From Tritonibacter litoralis (GTDB taxonomy: Bacteria; Pseudomonadota; Alphaproteobacteria; Rhodobacterales; Rhodobacteraceae), in NCBI RefSeq assembly GCF_009496005.1, contig NZ_WIBF01000010.1, positions 62,001 through 126,000 on the forward strand: a DNA stretch of 64,000 nt, read 5' to 3'. The translations under genes were made by a program, and so were the position numbers. Below are positions 26,830-37,508 of this stretch, one piece after another. Below the pieces are notes generated by a model. That model was not told the DNA's origin. It searched no databases and worked only from the letters and a program-made list of their open reading frames with translations. Numbering within the stretch: the first letter of the stretch is position 1; each line of letters begins with the position of its first letter.

Positions 26830-27912
26830 TTACGCACCGGCCAGCATCTTTTCCCAGGTTTCTTTGATAAAGGTCTCGCTGTCCAAATAGGCTTCATAAG
26901 CCGGTTTGATGGACGGCGCGCCAGAGACAAAGGCAAATTCATCATCCGTCAGATCGGTTTTGGACTGGGGCACCAGCGGGGCCGTGCCGATTTTACGGCT
27001 CATCAAGGCCTGTGTTGCTGGGTCGGAAGAGAAGTTCACAAACTCAGCGGCTTCCGCACCTTTTTCCGAGATCGAAGATAGACACCAGGAGCCATAATCC
27101 TGCGGGTTACCCTCTTTTGGGAAGACCGGCTGAACGGGGAACCCATCGGCCGCCATCAGGTTTGACACATCCAGATAGTACTGTCCGCCGATGACATCGC
27201 CATTTTTCAAGGCCTGTTCCATCTGGCTTTCTGCGGACCACCACAGGGCCACGTTCGGCTTGATCTCGGCCGCTTTTTCCACCAGCGCAACGATACCATC
27301 CTTGGTTTTAAACGTCGCCTCGCCCTCAAAGAAAGTCGCGGCCACAATGTCCAAGAACTGCGCGTTAAAGTTCTTGGGCAAGCCCAACGAGGCCTCATAT
27401 TTTTCGCTGTCCCAGAATTCTGCCCAGCTGGCGGGGGGGCCAACTTCCTCGGGGTTGATCACCATCGCGGTGAACCAGGACATGGCACCCACACCAATTG
27501 GGCCGGTTGTATCCTCAAACACAAAGTAAGGATCAAGGTCACCTGTTTTGGGTGCAGCCTTCAGGTCCAGCGGCGACAGCAGCCCGCCAATGCGCGACGC
27601 TTTGATCATCGTATCGCGCGCATAAAGGGACAGATCAGCCGGAACCGAGCCCGCTTTGGTGGCCTGCGTCATAGTCACCAACCAATCGGTTGAGTTCGGC
27701 TGTGTCACGCTTTCTACGTTGATACCGGTCGCGGCGGTAAAGGCGCTGTAGACATGTTCTTTAAGGCTGTTCTCAAAGTAGCCACCATAAGCGCCGATCT
27801 TGAGACTGCGTTCTTTTGCAATCAACGGCGTGCCGATTACGCTGGAGGCTGCAGTCAGACCTGCCACGCTGCCGGCAGATTTCAAAAGTGCGCGTCGGTT
27901 CATCCGAGTCAT
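26830..27912 (-). CDS. Extracellular solute-binding protein, PotD/PotF type
   Basis: A 360-residue periplasmic binding protein. The N-terminus MTRMNRRALLKSAGSVAG... has two Arg and a hydrophobic stretch, so export by Tat is possible. A good AGGGGAAG ribosome site precedes ATG 27912. The mature part begins with SLKIGAYGGYFENSLKEHV, typical of the polyamine/iron binding cluster. It is the first gene of a six-gene operon and is divergent from a 2-oxoglutarate-dependent oxygenase. The ligand is unknown. Confidence 0.87.
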   Translation of the reverse strand: MTRMNRRALLKSAGSVAGLTAASSVIGTPLIAKERSLKIGAYGGYFENSLKEHVYSAFTAATGINVESVTQPNSTDWLVTMTQATKAGSVPADLSLYARDTMIKASRIGGLLSPLDLKAAPKTGDLDPYFVFEDTTGPIGVGAMSWFTAMVINPEEVGPPASWAEFWDSEKYEASLGLPKNFNAQFLDIVAATFFEGEATFKTKDGIVALVEKAAEIKPNVALWWSAESQMEQALKNGDVIGGQYYLDVSNLMAADGFPVQPVFPKEGNPQDYGSWCLSSISEKGAEAAEFVNFSSDPATQALMSRKIGTAPLVPQSKTDLTDDEFAFVSGAPSIKPAYEAYLDSETFIKETWEKMLAGA

Positions 27913-28226
27913 TTGTGTCTTCCCCTGTTGGTTTTGTGGTGTTTGCCCGGCGCGATTTGCAGCGCCGTTTCCCAGGCTAGGCTGCACCGCAGCGCGCGCA
28001 TGGCGTGAGTCACAAGGCGTAAAACAGGTCAGAGTTAGTCACCTTTGTTTAACTTTTGAGCGAATTGTCCGGACGACTAAGGTTTTATGACCAGTTTTTG
28101 TATGCCCTGCCCGCATTGCCGTGAATGATTTCCGCGGGCTCTCCCCGTCCCGTCGCAGTGCAGAGGGCCCGTCGGCGGGGCCTTGTGGGGAATACTCAGT
28201 CATACGGACTGAAAGAGGACTGATAC
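27913..28226. other. Divergent promoter region between transporter operon and oxygenase
   Basis: No gene is seen in these 314 bases. They must contain both promoters. A GC-rich hairpin (GGCCC...GGGCC, 28166-28182) and two GACTGA copies (about 28205-28222) lie just upstream of the oxygenase ribosome site. The shared region suggests joint control of transporter and oxygenase. Confidence 0.5.
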
Positions 28227-29297
28227 ATGCGATCCGACATTTCTGACGACCAGCGTGCGCTTACGATCGAGGATGCCAACCTTCCTGTTGTGGACCTGAC
28301 TGGCCTGTTTACGGGCCAGCCTGATGACAAGGCCAAAGTCGCCGCGGCCTTGGGCGATGCAGCCCGGACATCCGGCTTTTTCTACATTACCAATCACGGC
28401 ATCCCCCAAGAGCAGATTGACGCGCTTTTTGCCGCTTCCAAAGAATTCCACGAAAAGCCGCGTAACTTTAAGATGAAGTACTGGTCGGGCTTTACAACGC
28501 ATCACCGTGGTTATGTCCCGTTTGAGGAAAACGGCAGTGATTTCCCAAAGACAATCAATTTCAACGAAGCTTGGGATATGTCATTTGAGGCGCCCGAGGA
28601 TCATCCGGATTATCTGGCCAACTGGCGGATGACCGGGCCCAACATCTGGCCGGATATTCCTGGCTGGAAGGACACGGTCGCAGGTTATTACGATGCGGCC
28701 TTTAATCTGGGGCTCCGCCTGCTGGATGCATTGGCCACCGAATTGGGCGTCGCCCCCGAAGAGCTGACGCAGCATATCACCTATCCGACGTCACAACTGC
28801 GTCTGCTGCGCTATTTGGAAAACGACATGCCCGCGACCAAGGAGATTGTTGGCATTGCGGCGCATTCGGATTTTGAGTGTTTCACCCTGTTGCTGACCGG
28901 CGCACCGGGGCTGCAGGTGATGAATGCGGACGACGTCTGGATCGAGGCCCCGCCCATTCCAGGCTGTTTTGTGGTCAACATCGGCGACATTTTTGAAACC
29001 TGGTCCGGTGGCCAGTTCAAGTCGACCCAACACCGGGTGATCAATGTGGGCAAGGAACGCTATTCCATGCCGCTGTTCTTTGGACTGGATTACCACACTG
29101 TTGTGGAGCCGCTGGAGAAATTCCGCACGCCCGAAACAGCGGAAAAATATCCCCCCATGAAGGCCGGTGAACATCTGATGCGGATGTCGGTCAATGCGTT
29201 CCGGTATATGTCAGACGCTTACGACAAAGGGGAACTGGTGCCCGACTATGAGGTTCCCGAAGAAAACCCGTTCAAGCGCACCGCCAAAGAAAGCTGA
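28227..29297 (+). CDS. 2-oxoglutarate/Fe(II)-dependent oxygenase, isopenicillin N synthase family
   Basis: A 356-residue non-haem iron oxygenase. The N-terminal DIOX_N region (LPVVDLTGLF, SGFFYITNHGIP) is followed by the jelly-roll core. The iron-binding triad is His and Asp in AHSDFECFTLL and the distal His in STQHRVIN, and the 2-oxoglutarate-binding R-x-S is RYSMPLFF. A ribosome site GAGGA lies before the ATG. The substrate is unknown; relatives hydroxylate or desaturate small molecules. It is monocistronic with a strong terminator and divergent from a polyamine-type ABC operon carrying an amide hydrolase, so catabolism of an imported N-compound is plausible. Confidence 0.9.
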   Translation: MRSDISDDQRALTIEDANLPVVDLTGLFTGQPDDKAKVAAALGDAARTSGFFYITNHGIPQEQIDALFAASKEFHEKPRNFKMKYWSGFTTHHRGYVPFEENGSDFPKTINFNEAWDMSFEAPEDHPDYLANWRMTGPNIWPDIPGWKDTVAGYYDAAFNLGLRLLDALATELGVAPEELTQHITYPTSQLRLLRYLENDMPATKEIVGIAAHSDFECFTLLLTGAPGLQVMNADDVWIEAPPIPGCFVVNIGDIFETWSGGQFKSTQHRVINVGKERYSMPLFFGLDYHTVVEPLEKFRTPETAEKYPPMKAGEHLMRMSVNAFRYMSDAYDKGELVPDYEVPEENPFKRTAKES

Positions 29298-29307
29298 CAC
29301 CCAAATG

Positions 29308-29345
29308 AAAACCGCCCCTGCGCATGTGTCACGGGGGCGGTTTTT
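29308..29345 (+). terminator. Terminator after the oxygenase gene
   Basis: An 11-bp perfect stem AAAACCGCCCC...GGGGCGGTTTT (29308-29318, 29334-29344) with a T-run. It also lies 22 bases before the nqrF stop and, being A-flanked, may work for both convergent units. Confidence 0.88.
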
Positions 29346-29367
29346 AAAAAGTCAGACCGTTTCGGGA

Positions 29368-30591
29368 TTAACCGCCGAAATCGTCCAGCATGATGTCTTC
29401 ACGATCCACACCCAGTTCCACCAGCATATTGATGACCGAGCTGTTCATGATCGGCGGACCACACATGTAGAATTCGCAGTCTTCCGGCGCTGGGTGGTTC
29501 TTCAGATATTCCTCATAAAGAACATTGTGGATGAAGCCGGTGTAGCCCCCCCAATCATCCTCGGGCAGCGCATCAGACAGCGCCACGTGCCAGGTGAAGT
29601 TCGGGAACTCTTCGGCCAGCTTGTCGAAATCTTCGACAAAGAACATCTCTTTCTTGGAGCGCGCACCATACCAGAAGGTGATCTTGCGGTCCTTGTTCTT
29701 GAGACGCTTCAGCTGGTCAAAGATATGCGACCGCATCGGCGCCATACCTGCACCACCGCCGACAAACACCATCTCTTTGTTGGTGTCGCGGGCGAAGAAT
29801 TCGCCAAACGGACCGGAAATGGTCACCTTGTCACCCGGTTTCAGGTTGAAGATGAAGGACGACATTTTGCCCGCCGGAATGTCCACCGAACCCGGAGGCG
29901 GCGAAGCCACCCGCACGTTCAGCATGATCAGACCTTTTTCATCCGGGTAATTCGCCATGGAATAGGCGCGTTCAATCGGCTCATCCACTTTGGAGGCATA
30001 CTGCCACAGATTGAATTTGTCCCAATCCGCACGGTATTCTTCACCGATGTCGAAATCGGTGTACTTTAGCTCATGCGCCGGGGCCTCAATCTGGATGTAG
30101 CCGCCAGCGCGGAAGTTCACATCCTCGCCCTCAGGCAGTTCCAGAACCAGGTTTTTGATAAAGGTTGCAACGTTGTCGTTGGACCGAACGGTGCATTCCC
30201 ATTTCTTGACGCCAAAGACCTCTTCGGGAACTTCGACTTCCATATCCTGTTTCACCGCCACCTGACAGGACAGACGGTCCCCACACGACGCCTCACGCTT
30301 GGTGATGTGGCTTTCCTCGGTTGGCAGGATCGAGCCGCCGCCCGAATGGATCCGCACGCGGCATTGCGCACAGGTGCCACCGCCGCCACAGGCAGAGGGC
30401 ACGAACAGTTTCTGCTCGGCCAGGGTTTGCAGCAACTTACCACCTGCAGGCACCGAGATCGTCTTTTCACCGTTGATGGTGATGTTGACGTTCCCCGAAG
30501 ACACCAGACGCGAGCGGGCCGCCAGAATGATCGTGACCAGGGCCAGAACAATCAGGGTGAAAAGAATGATACCAAGACCAAAAGTTTCCAT
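29368..30591 (-). CDS. nqrF: Na+-translocating NADH:quinone reductase subunit F
   Basis: A 407-residue subunit that takes electrons from NADH. An N-terminal helix (residues about 5-25) anchors it in the inner membrane. A 2Fe-2S ferredoxin domain follows, with Cys68, Cys74, Cys77 and Cys109. Next are the FAD-binding RAYSMANYP motif and the NADH-binding domain ([12 protein letters not shown]). The C-terminus ends in the typical MLDDFGG. It is the last gene of nqrABCDEF. Electrons pass from here to the NqrB/C flavins and quinone while Na+ is pumped outward. Confidence 0.97.
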   Translation of the reverse strand: METFGLGIILFTLIVLALVTIILAARSRLVSSGNVNITINGEKTISVPAGGKLLQTLAEQKLFVPSACGGGGTCAQCRVRIHSGGGSILPTEESHITKREASCGDRLSCQVAVKQDMEVEVPEEVFGVKKWECTVRSNDNVATFIKNLVLELPEGEDVNFRAGGYIQIEAPAHELKYTDFDIGEEYRADWDKFNLWQYASKVDEPIERAYSMANYPDEKGLIMLNVRVASPPPGSVDIPAGKMSSFIFNLKPGDKVTISGPFGEFFARDTNKEMVFVGGGAGMAPMRSHIFDQLKRLKNKDRKITFWYGARSKKEMFFVEDFDKLAEEFPNFTWHVALSDALPEDDWGGYTGFIHNVLYEEYLKNHPAPEDCEFYMCGPPIMNSSVINMLVELGVDREDIMLDDFGG

Positions 30592-30603
30592 GTGCCCGCC
30601 CCT

Positions 30604-31211
30604 TTACAGTTTCACGCCAGAGAAGGACATGAAGGCCATCGCCATCAGACCTGCGGTGATGAAGGTGATGCCCAGGCCCTGCAGACCATCGGGAATGTCC
30701 GAGTATTTCAGCTTTTCACGCACGCCCGCCATTGCGGTGATCGCCAGCGCCCAGCCAAAGCCCGAAGACAGGCCATAGGTCGCGGCTTCGGCAAAGTCAT
30801 AGCTGCGCTCCACCATAAACAGCGACCCACCCAGGATCGCGCAGTTCACCGTGATCAGCGGCAGGAAGACACCCAGCGCGTTGTAAAGCGGCGGGAAATA
30901 CTTATCGAGCACCATTTCAAGGATCTGAACCAAAGCCGCGATCACCCCGATATAGGAGATGAGGCCCAGGAAGGTCAGATCCACGTCCTCAAACCCGGCC
31001 CAGGCCAGTGCGCCCGGTGCCAAAAGGTTGTTCAGGATCAGATTGTTGGCTGGAACCGTAATCGCCTGCACGATCATCACCGAAATGCCCAGACCGATCG
31101 CCGTAGAGATCTTTTTGGACACCGCAATAAAGGTACACATGCCAAGGAAAAACGACAGGGCAAGGTTTTCAACAAAGATCGCCTTAACCGCGAGAGAGAG
31201 AAGGCCTTCCA

Positions 31212-31212
<1 letters not shown>
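30604..31212 (-). CDS. nqrE: Na+-translocating NADH:quinone reductase subunit E
   Basis: A 202-residue integral membrane subunit with six helices. Conserved Cys-containing segments ([13 protein letters not shown] and [12 protein letters not shown]) are the half-helices that hold the membrane iron site together with NqrD. Its start shares a base with the nqrD stop. Length and sequence match the family. Confidence 0.97.
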
Positions 31213-31864
<652 letters not shown>

Positions 31865-31865
<1 letters not shown>

Positions 31866-32677
31866 TAGACATTCCCCGCTTTCAAGTTTTCCAAGAACCG
31901 ACGATAGCCTGCTTCGCCCATCCAGAAATTCACAAGATTGTGGACACCGGCCGTCGTCAGTGTCGCACCGGCCAATGCATCGATGTGGTAATCCTTGCCT
32001 GCAGGCGGCACCGCTTTGGTCACGCTGATCTGCAGTTCACCGCTGTCGTCGACCAGTTTCTTGCCATTCCACAGCGCTTTCCAGCGGGGATTGTCCACCT
32101 CAGCACCCAGGCCTGGTGTTTCCGCGTGTTCATAGAATTGAAGACCAAAGATATCGTTCCCGTTCTCTTCCAGCGCGATAAAGCCATACAGCGTGGACCA
32201 CAGACCGTAGCCGTGGATTGGCAGGATCACCTTGTCGATGGCGCCAGCCTCATCGCGCAGCAGATAAACAGTGACAAATTTGCCCTGGCGCACGATGCCT
32301 GCCGGGTCATCCGACAAGGCAACCGACGTCGCGGGATCATCCGCTGCAGACCGGTCATCAAACGAAGCCGGGTCGAATTGATCCGTGAACTCGCCGGTCG
32401 CAAGCTCCAATACTTTTGGCTCAAAGGCTGCAAAAGCCTCCAGCACATCCTGGGACGGGTCATAGATACCCGCAACCTGCAGAATGTTGATCTGCTTGTC
32501 TTTCAGCGCATTGACCGCCTGTGTCGGACGCAGTGCCACAGCGGCGGCGGATACGATCATGGATGCAACCAGACAGACCGCAACCGCGACAAAGATGGTC
32601 TTGGGAACCGAATCTGTCGGCAAAGCGAGGAAACGGCCAATGAAGCCCTTGGGCGCGTTCTTATTGTTATCAGACAT
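31865..32677 (-). CDS. nqrC: Na+-translocating NADH:quinone reductase subunit C
   Basis: A 270-residue subunit with one N-terminal helix (about 27-48) and a periplasmic FMN domain. FMN is covalently attached to the Thr of the AGAT motif (Thr239), placed there by ApbE, which is encoded nearby. The frame is open 20 codons further, but ATG 32677 gives the family's usual MSDNN-type start and overlaps nqrB by 8 bases instead of 68. Confidence 0.95.
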
Positions 32678-33869
32678 TGCGACGAGCCCTCCGTTTGATG
32701 TTGGCCTGCACGACAAAATAGTCGATGAGCGGCGCAAAGACGTTGCCGAAGAGGATGGCGAGCATCATGCCTTCGGGGAAAGCCGGGTTAATCACGCGGA
32801 TCATCACGACCATAAAGCCGATCAGCGCGCCATAGATGTACCGACCGAGGTTGGTGTGAGCGCCTGAAACAGGCTCAGTCACCATAAAGACCAGACCAAA
32901 GGCATAGCCCCCCAGCACCAGATGCCAATACCACGGCATGGCAAACATCGGATTGCTGTCAGAGCCGACCCAGTTCAACAGTAGCGAGAACCCGATCATC
33001 CCCCCCAGACAGCCAAGCACCATCCGGTAGTTCGCGATCTTGGTCGCCAACAAGAACAACAGCCCCAGGAAAGCAGCTACAGTCGACGTCTCACCCATGG
33101 AGCCCGGTATGAAGCCCAAGAAGGCATCCCACCAGGTCATGCCCATGGCGGCCAAGTGCTGCACACCGTTAGAGGCCGAAACCGCCAGCGCGGTTGCACC
33201 TGTGAAGCCATCAACCGGCACCCAGACGCTGTCGCCAGACATCTGCGCGGGATAAGCGAAATACAGGAACGCACGGCCCGTCAGCGCCGGGTTCAGGAAG
33301 TTCTTGCCAGTGCCGCCAAAGACTTCCTTGCCGATCACCACACCAAAGATAATGCCAAGCGCAACCTGCCACAGCGGCGTGGTTGCAGGCATGATCAACG
33401 CATAAAGCATGGAAGATACCAGGAAACCTTCGTTCACCTCGTGTTTGCGCACGGTGGCAAAGATCACCTCGAACACACCACCGGCCACCAGTGTCGTGAT
33501 GTAAATCGGCAGGAAATACATCAGACCATGCAGCATATTGGCCACGGGGTTCGCGGCGTTAAAACCGATGCCCAGACCTTCGATGATGCTGGCGCGCCAG
33601 CCAGAAGACCCAAACTCGGCAATGGCCAGATTGGCCTGATAGCCGGTGTTATAAAGCGCCATCAAGATACAAGGGATCGTCGCGATGACCACATAGGTCA
33701 TGATCCGCTTCATATCCACATAAGAGCGCGCGTGCGGCGCAACCGTTGTCACGGTCTTGGGAGTGTAGAGAAAGCTTTCCACCATCTCATACATGGGGAA
33801 GTATTTTTCCCACTTGCCGCCCTTCTCAAAGTGCGGCTCTATTTTGTCGAAAAAGTTTCTCAGGCCCAC
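32670..33869 (-). CDS. nqrB: Na+-translocating NADH:quinone reductase subunit B
   Basis: A 399-residue membrane subunit with about ten helices. It carries the second covalent FMN at the Thr of DGFTGAT (Thr226), and also the riboflavin/quinone region in the family. The N-terminus (LRNFFDKIEPHFEKGGKWEKYFPMYE) is typical. It lies three bases after nqrA and overlaps nqrC. Confidence 0.97.
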   Translation of the reverse strand: MGLRNFFDKIEPHFEKGGKWEKYFPMYEMVESFLYTPKTVTTVAPHARSYVDMKRIMTYVVIATIPCILMALYNTGYQANLAIAEFGSSGWRASIIEGLGIGFNAANPVANMLHGLMYFLPIYITTLVAGGVFEVIFATVRKHEVNEGFLVSSMLYALIMPATTPLWQVALGIIFGVVIGKEVFGGTGKNFLNPALTGRAFLYFAYPAQMSGDSVWVPVDGFTGATALAVSASNGVQHLAAMGMTWWDAFLGFIPGSMGETSTVAAFLGLLFLLATKIANYRMVLGCLGGMIGFSLLLNWVGSDSNPMFAMPWYWHLVLGGYAFGLVFMVTEPVSGAHTNLGRYIYGALIGFMVVMIRVINPAFPEGMMLAILFGNVFAPLIDYFVVQANIKRRARRNV

Positions 33870-33872
33870 GGT

Positions 33873-35216
33873 TTAACCCTCTTTCTCGATCTTGGTCAGG
33901 CAGTCCCGAAGCGCCATCCCATATTCATATTTTGCGGGACAGGCAAAACCGACAAGTCCCAGATCTTCTTCGTCCAGCTCCAGCGCGCCCAAAAGCTGAG
34001 CCTGATCGGTGTCCATCACCAACAGGGCCCGCAGCAGTTGCGTCGGCAGGAAGTCCTGCGGCATCAGCTCCTCGAATGTGCCCAGCGGCACCATCGCGCG
34101 ACGACCCCCATTCAGGTTGGACGTCAACGGAAACGCACGCTTGGACAAGGCAGAGCCCAAAACAGGCTGCACAGCAAATTTGGAGAACATCGGCCGGATC
34201 CATCCCATCGGGATCTGCTTTTTGTCCTCTTCAATCACGGTGATTTGGCGCGCATAGCGGCCCAGATATCCGCTGGCTCCTTCGCCCGCGCGGCCGCTGA
34301 GGATCGAGCCCGAGATGATCCGAACCGGCAGATCCTGGGGCAGATCTTTCGCCAACAGATCCGCCATTGCGGCACCTGCGGGGACACGCACCAGACGCGG
34401 ATCCTTGCAGAGCGGCCCCGTCAGCGCGATCACCCGCGACGGATCATAGGTGCCGGTCAGCATCAGGCGGCCAATGACAATCACATCGTGATAGCCAATG
34501 GTCCAAACGGTTTTCTGAGCTGTCGGCGCTTCGAGGAAATGCATATGTGTGCCCGCAAGACCAGAAGGGTGCGGCCCCACAAAGGCAGCGGCTTCAACAC
34601 CTGCCAGGTCATGACCCGGCAAGGCCTCACCATCACCCTGACACAGATATGTCTTGCCACCGCTCAGCGCGGCGACGGCTTCCAGACCTTTGGTGAATGC
34701 CTCGGCCTCTTGCTGGATCGCAATCGCCGGATCCATGGCCAGCGGTTCACTGTCAGCAGCGGTCACATAAATGGCCGCAGGCGTTGTATCCGGGGCCGGA
34801 ACCTTGGAGTAGGGGCGCGTGCGGAAGGAGGTCCACAGACCCGCCGCGCACAGACGTTCCACTAGACCGTCGCGTGTTGACGCATCGCCCACATCTGAGA
34901 AATTGAGCGCTTCGCCTGCCGCAGGATCGATGTCGATCTCCACACTGACCAGCTTGCGTCGTGCGCCCCGGTTGATGGCGCGCACACGGCCCGCCACCGG
35001 TGAGACCACCTGGGCCTCTGGCATGTTCTTATCGAACAAGACGGGGGTGCCGGGCACCACCACGTCCCCCTCGGCCACAACGATTCGTGGCTTGAGATCT
35101 ATGTAATCATCGCCCAGGACTGCTGCTGTCTGGACCTGTTCGGAGTCCTGGATTTCAAGGCGCGGTGCGCCGATAATACGTAAATCCAGACCTTTGCGTA
35201 AGTTGTACCGCTTCAA
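33873..35216 (-). CDS. nqrA: Na+-translocating NADH:quinone reductase subunit A
   Basis: A 447-residue cytoplasmic-face subunit and first gene of the nqr operon. It begins with the family's RKGLDLRIIGAP segment and contains HPSGLAGTHMHFLEAP near the middle. NqrA lies close to the quinone site. The 176 bases upstream separate it from the divergent apbE gene and must hold the operon promoter. Confidence 0.96.
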   Translation of the reverse strand: MKRYNLRKGLDLRIIGAPRLEIQDSEQVQTAAVLGDDYIDLKPRIVVAEGDVVVPGTPVLFDKNMPEAQVVSPVAGRVRAINRGARRKLVSVEIDIDPAAGEALNFSDVGDASTRDGLVERLCAAGLWTSFRTRPYSKVPAPDTTPAAIYVTAADSEPLAMDPAIAIQQEAEAFTKGLEAVAALSGGKTYLCQGDGEALPGHDLAGVEAAAFVGPHPSGLAGTHMHFLEAPTAQKTVWTIGYHDVIVIGRLMLTGTYDPSRVIALTGPLCKDPRLVRVPAGAAMADLLAKDLPQDLPVRIISGSILSGRAGEGASGYLGRYARQITVIEEDKKQIPMGWIRPMFSKFAVQPVLGSALSKRAFPLTSNLNGGRRAMVPLGTFEELMPQDFLPTQLLRALLVMDTDQAQLLGALELDEEDLGLVGFACPAKYEYGMALRDCLTKIEKEG

Positions 35217-35392
35217 CGACTGAGTTCCTTGATCTTGGGAAAACGCCGCAGATCACGTGATCCGTGCTTTGCCGGGCGACCCCCCACCTCGACGTCCTGC
35301 TAGAGGTTTTTTTCCAAAATGACCAGAAAGAGGTTGAAGAAATCTCAGAATTTCCTCATCTAGCCCGGAACTCGTGAAATGAAGGGCATGCT

Positions 35393-36421
35393 ATGACGTC
35401 TTTGAAGTCGTTTTCCCGTAGATCTTTTCTTGTGATGCCCCTGGCATTTGCAGCCTGCCGATCAAACAAGCAAGTCATTGATATTAAAGGTCAGTCCATG
35501 GGGACAACCTATAATGTTGTGGCGATTGATCACAGCAACAAACTGAAAGAATCAGACGTAAAAACCGCAATTTCAGAGGCCCTGGCGACTGTTAACGCAA
35601 GCATGTCAAATTGGGATCAGACCTCCGAAATTTCTCGAATCAACGCCGAAAAAACAGACAGAATGACCACATTGTCGCCGGAGCTGGCACAGGTCATGGA
35701 AGCTGCGGCCTTTGTGAACCAGGCAAGCGGTGGTCGTTTTGACACAACCGTCGGCCCGCTGATCGAGCTTTGGGGCTTTGGCGCGCCGGGTGCACAGAGC
35801 ATGCCGTCCGAGGGTGCCGTGGCCGATGCCCGTGCGAAATCGGGGCATGAAAACACCCTGCGCATTGGCGCGGGCACGCTGCAGAAAACCCAAGCCGACG
35901 CGCAAATCTATCTGGCGGCGATCGGTAAAGGCTATGGTGCAGACCATGTGGGACGCGCGCTGGAACAGCTGGGTGTCAATGACTATTTGGTCGAGATTGG
36001 CGGTGACCTCTATGCCGCTGGCCGCAACCCTGATGGCCTGCCCTGGCAAATCGGCATCGAAGCCCCCAACGCGGCTGACCGCGGTGTGCTGGGTGTGGTC
36101 GGCCTGTCGGGTCTGGGTCTGGCGTCTTCGGGCGATTACCGGAACTATTTCGAAGTCGACGGCCAGCGCTATTCGCACCTGATCGACCCGGCCACTGGCC
36201 GTCCGGTTGACCACAAGACCGCGTCCGCTACTGTATTGGCTGAAAACGCGATGCTTGCGGATGCATGGTCGACTGCAATGCTGATCCTGGGTCGGGAACG
36301 TGGCCTTGAAGTTGCAGCGCAGCATGGCATCGCCGTTCAGTTTGCAGAGCGTGACCCAAGCGTCACCGCGCTGCAGTTCAAAACCTACGCGAGCGAGGCG
36401 TTCAAAACCCTCGCCGCATAA
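35393..36421 (+). CDS. apbE: FAD:protein FMN transferase
   Basis: A 342-residue periplasmic lipoprotein. The signal has two Arg (FSRRSFLVMPLAFAAC) and a lipobox Cys at position 22. The ApbE core shows SMGTTYNVV, GRFDTTVGPLIELWGFG, AAIGKGYGADHV, EIGGDLYAAG and SHLIDPATGRPV; the Asp/His region binds Mg2+ and FAD. It attaches FMN to the Thr of NqrB and NqrC. Its position, divergent from nqrA and followed by nqrM, fits that role well. Confidence 0.95.
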   Translation: MTSLKSFSRRSFLVMPLAFAACRSNKQVIDIKGQSMGTTYNVVAIDHSNKLKESDVKTAISEALATVNASMSNWDQTSEISRINAEKTDRMTTLSPELAQVMEAAAFVNQASGGRFDTTVGPLIELWGFGAPGAQSMPSEGAVADARAKSGHENTLRIGAGTLQKTQADAQIYLAAIGKGYGADHVGRALEQLGVNDYLVEIGGDLYAAGRNPDGLPWQIGIEAPNAADRGVLGVVGLSGLGLASSGDYRNYFEVDGQRYSHLIDPATGRPVDHKTASATVLAENAMLADAWSTAMLILGRERGLEVAAQHGIAVQFAERDPSVTALQFKTYASEAFKTLAA

Positions 36422-36445
36422 CCCACGGAATTGCGAGACGCATCA

Positions 36446-36688
36446 ATGACAGTCTTCTTTTTGACCTTTGCTTTGTTTTTGTTGGTAATGCTCGGTATGG
36501 CACTTGGCGTGATCCTGATGAACAAGCGGATCAAAGGGAGCTGCGGCGGATTGAACGCCATTGGTGACGCAGATCAGTGCCTTGTGTGTCACAAGGAAAT
36601 CGACCCGGACTCTCCTCTTCGGGAACGGCTTGAGTGCCCGCGCGCCAAAAAGATGTTGGAACGCGCGGGGCTCGACACAGGCGTCTAA
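36446..36688 (+). CDS. nqrM: Na+-NQR maturation protein NqrM
   Basis: An 80-residue protein with one N-terminal helix (TVFFLTFALFLLVMLGMALGVIL). A Cys-rich tail follows (GSCGGLN, CLVCHKE, ECPRAKK). NqrM (formerly DUF539) is needed to insert iron into the NqrD/E site. I chose ATG 36446, which matches the family N-terminus, rather than the in-frame TTG 36431. It lies 24 bases after apbE, and the pair forms an assembly operon opposite nqrA-F. Confidence 0.93.
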   Translation: MTVFFLTFALFLLVMLGMALGVILMNKRIKGSCGGLNAIGDADQCLVCHKEIDPDSPLRERLECPRAKKMLERAGLDTGV

Positions 36689-36876
36689 CCCGCCACATTC
36701 AGCGGAATAAGTCCCAGGGTCACAAGGCCAAGCGCCGCAATGGTGCCAAACAGCCAATATTGATACCTGGGGCCTTCGCGTTTCCAAACACGGCGATATT
36801 GATACCCAGCCAGACAGGTGATGCAGAACATCACAGTTGCGGCTTGTGGGCTCAGGGTGAGCTGTTCAAAATTCAT
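36685..36876 (-). CDS. Small two-helix membrane protein
   Basis: A 63-residue protein with two predicted transmembrane helices (TVMFCITCLAGYQ and WLFGTIAALGLVTLGLIPL) joined by a basic loop with KREGPRYQYW. The stop overlaps the nqrM stop by 4 bases on the opposite strand. I do not recognise the family. The basic-aromatic loop and clean hydrophobicity profile support a real gene. Function unknown. Confidence 0.65.
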   Translation of the reverse strand: MNFEQLTLSPQAATVMFCITCLAGYQYRRVWKREGPRYQYWLFGTIAALGLVTLGLIPLNVAG

Positions 36877-36987
36877 CTGATTTGGTTCCCTTCCCCTTAT
36901 CGCGGCTCAGGCGGCACATGTGCCACCTGAGCCCCGGACTGTCCAGTCGGGGTGCGGAACTTAGAGGCTGAGCTCAGGTCTCAACGG

Positions 36988-37347
36988 TTAGCCGACGACG
37001 CGATGTCCGCGGCCGCGCATGCATTCGACCACAATCTCCTCGCGGCGTTCATCTGCATCAGCAACACCAGAGGCGCCGCCAACCAGCGCGCCGACAACAG
37101 CGCCACCCCAGGGATCATCACTGGAATCAACTTCCCCCAACACAGCCCCAATTCCGGCCCCCAAAACGGCGGCCTGCACGGTTTCGCTATCGAACTGCTT
37201 CTGATCCCGCGCCAAGGATTGGCAGGCTGTCAAATCCACCTGAAAAGCGGCCGAAGGCGCACCATCCAAAATCGGTTCATATTCAGCTCCGCTTTGGCCG
37301 CATGCAGCAGCAACAAGGAGGAAAGGGAGGCAATAGGCTAGTTTCAT
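36988..37347 (-). CDS. Small lipoprotein with glycine-zipper segment
   Basis: A 119-residue exported protein. The signal peptide ends in a lipobox (VAAAC, Cys16). Residues about 60-95 have GxxxG-spaced small residues (AAVLGAGIGAVLGEV...GGAVVGALVGGASG), a glycine-zipper pattern that inserts into or packs against membranes. Two further Cys lie in the mature part. Transcribed alone. It is probably an envelope protein, but a specific function cannot be read. Confidence 0.75.
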   Translation of the reverse strand: MKLAYCLPFLLVAAACGQSGAEYEPILDGAPSAAFQVDLTACQSLARDQKQFDSETVQAAVLGAGIGAVLGEVDSSDDPWGGAVVGALVGGASGVADADERREEIVVECMRGRGHRVVG

Positions 37348-37508
37348 CGATCTCTCGTTTTCTATTTTCAGAATAGGTCATCCAAAGGACGAGGCATCCT
37401 TGGGTCCTGTGTCAGGTCAGGCCACGCAGCCCGTAAGGCGTCGTGGTTTGAATGACGCAATACTGTAGATCGTTGAGCAAACCGGCGACCGAACCGGTTG
37501 GTTGCAAC

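Noticed and set aside
33156-34865. 569-codon open frame antisense to nqrA/nqrB
   Set aside because: It is fully covered by two certain genes on the other strand, is rich in His/Arg/Gln as expected of complement translation, and has no motif.
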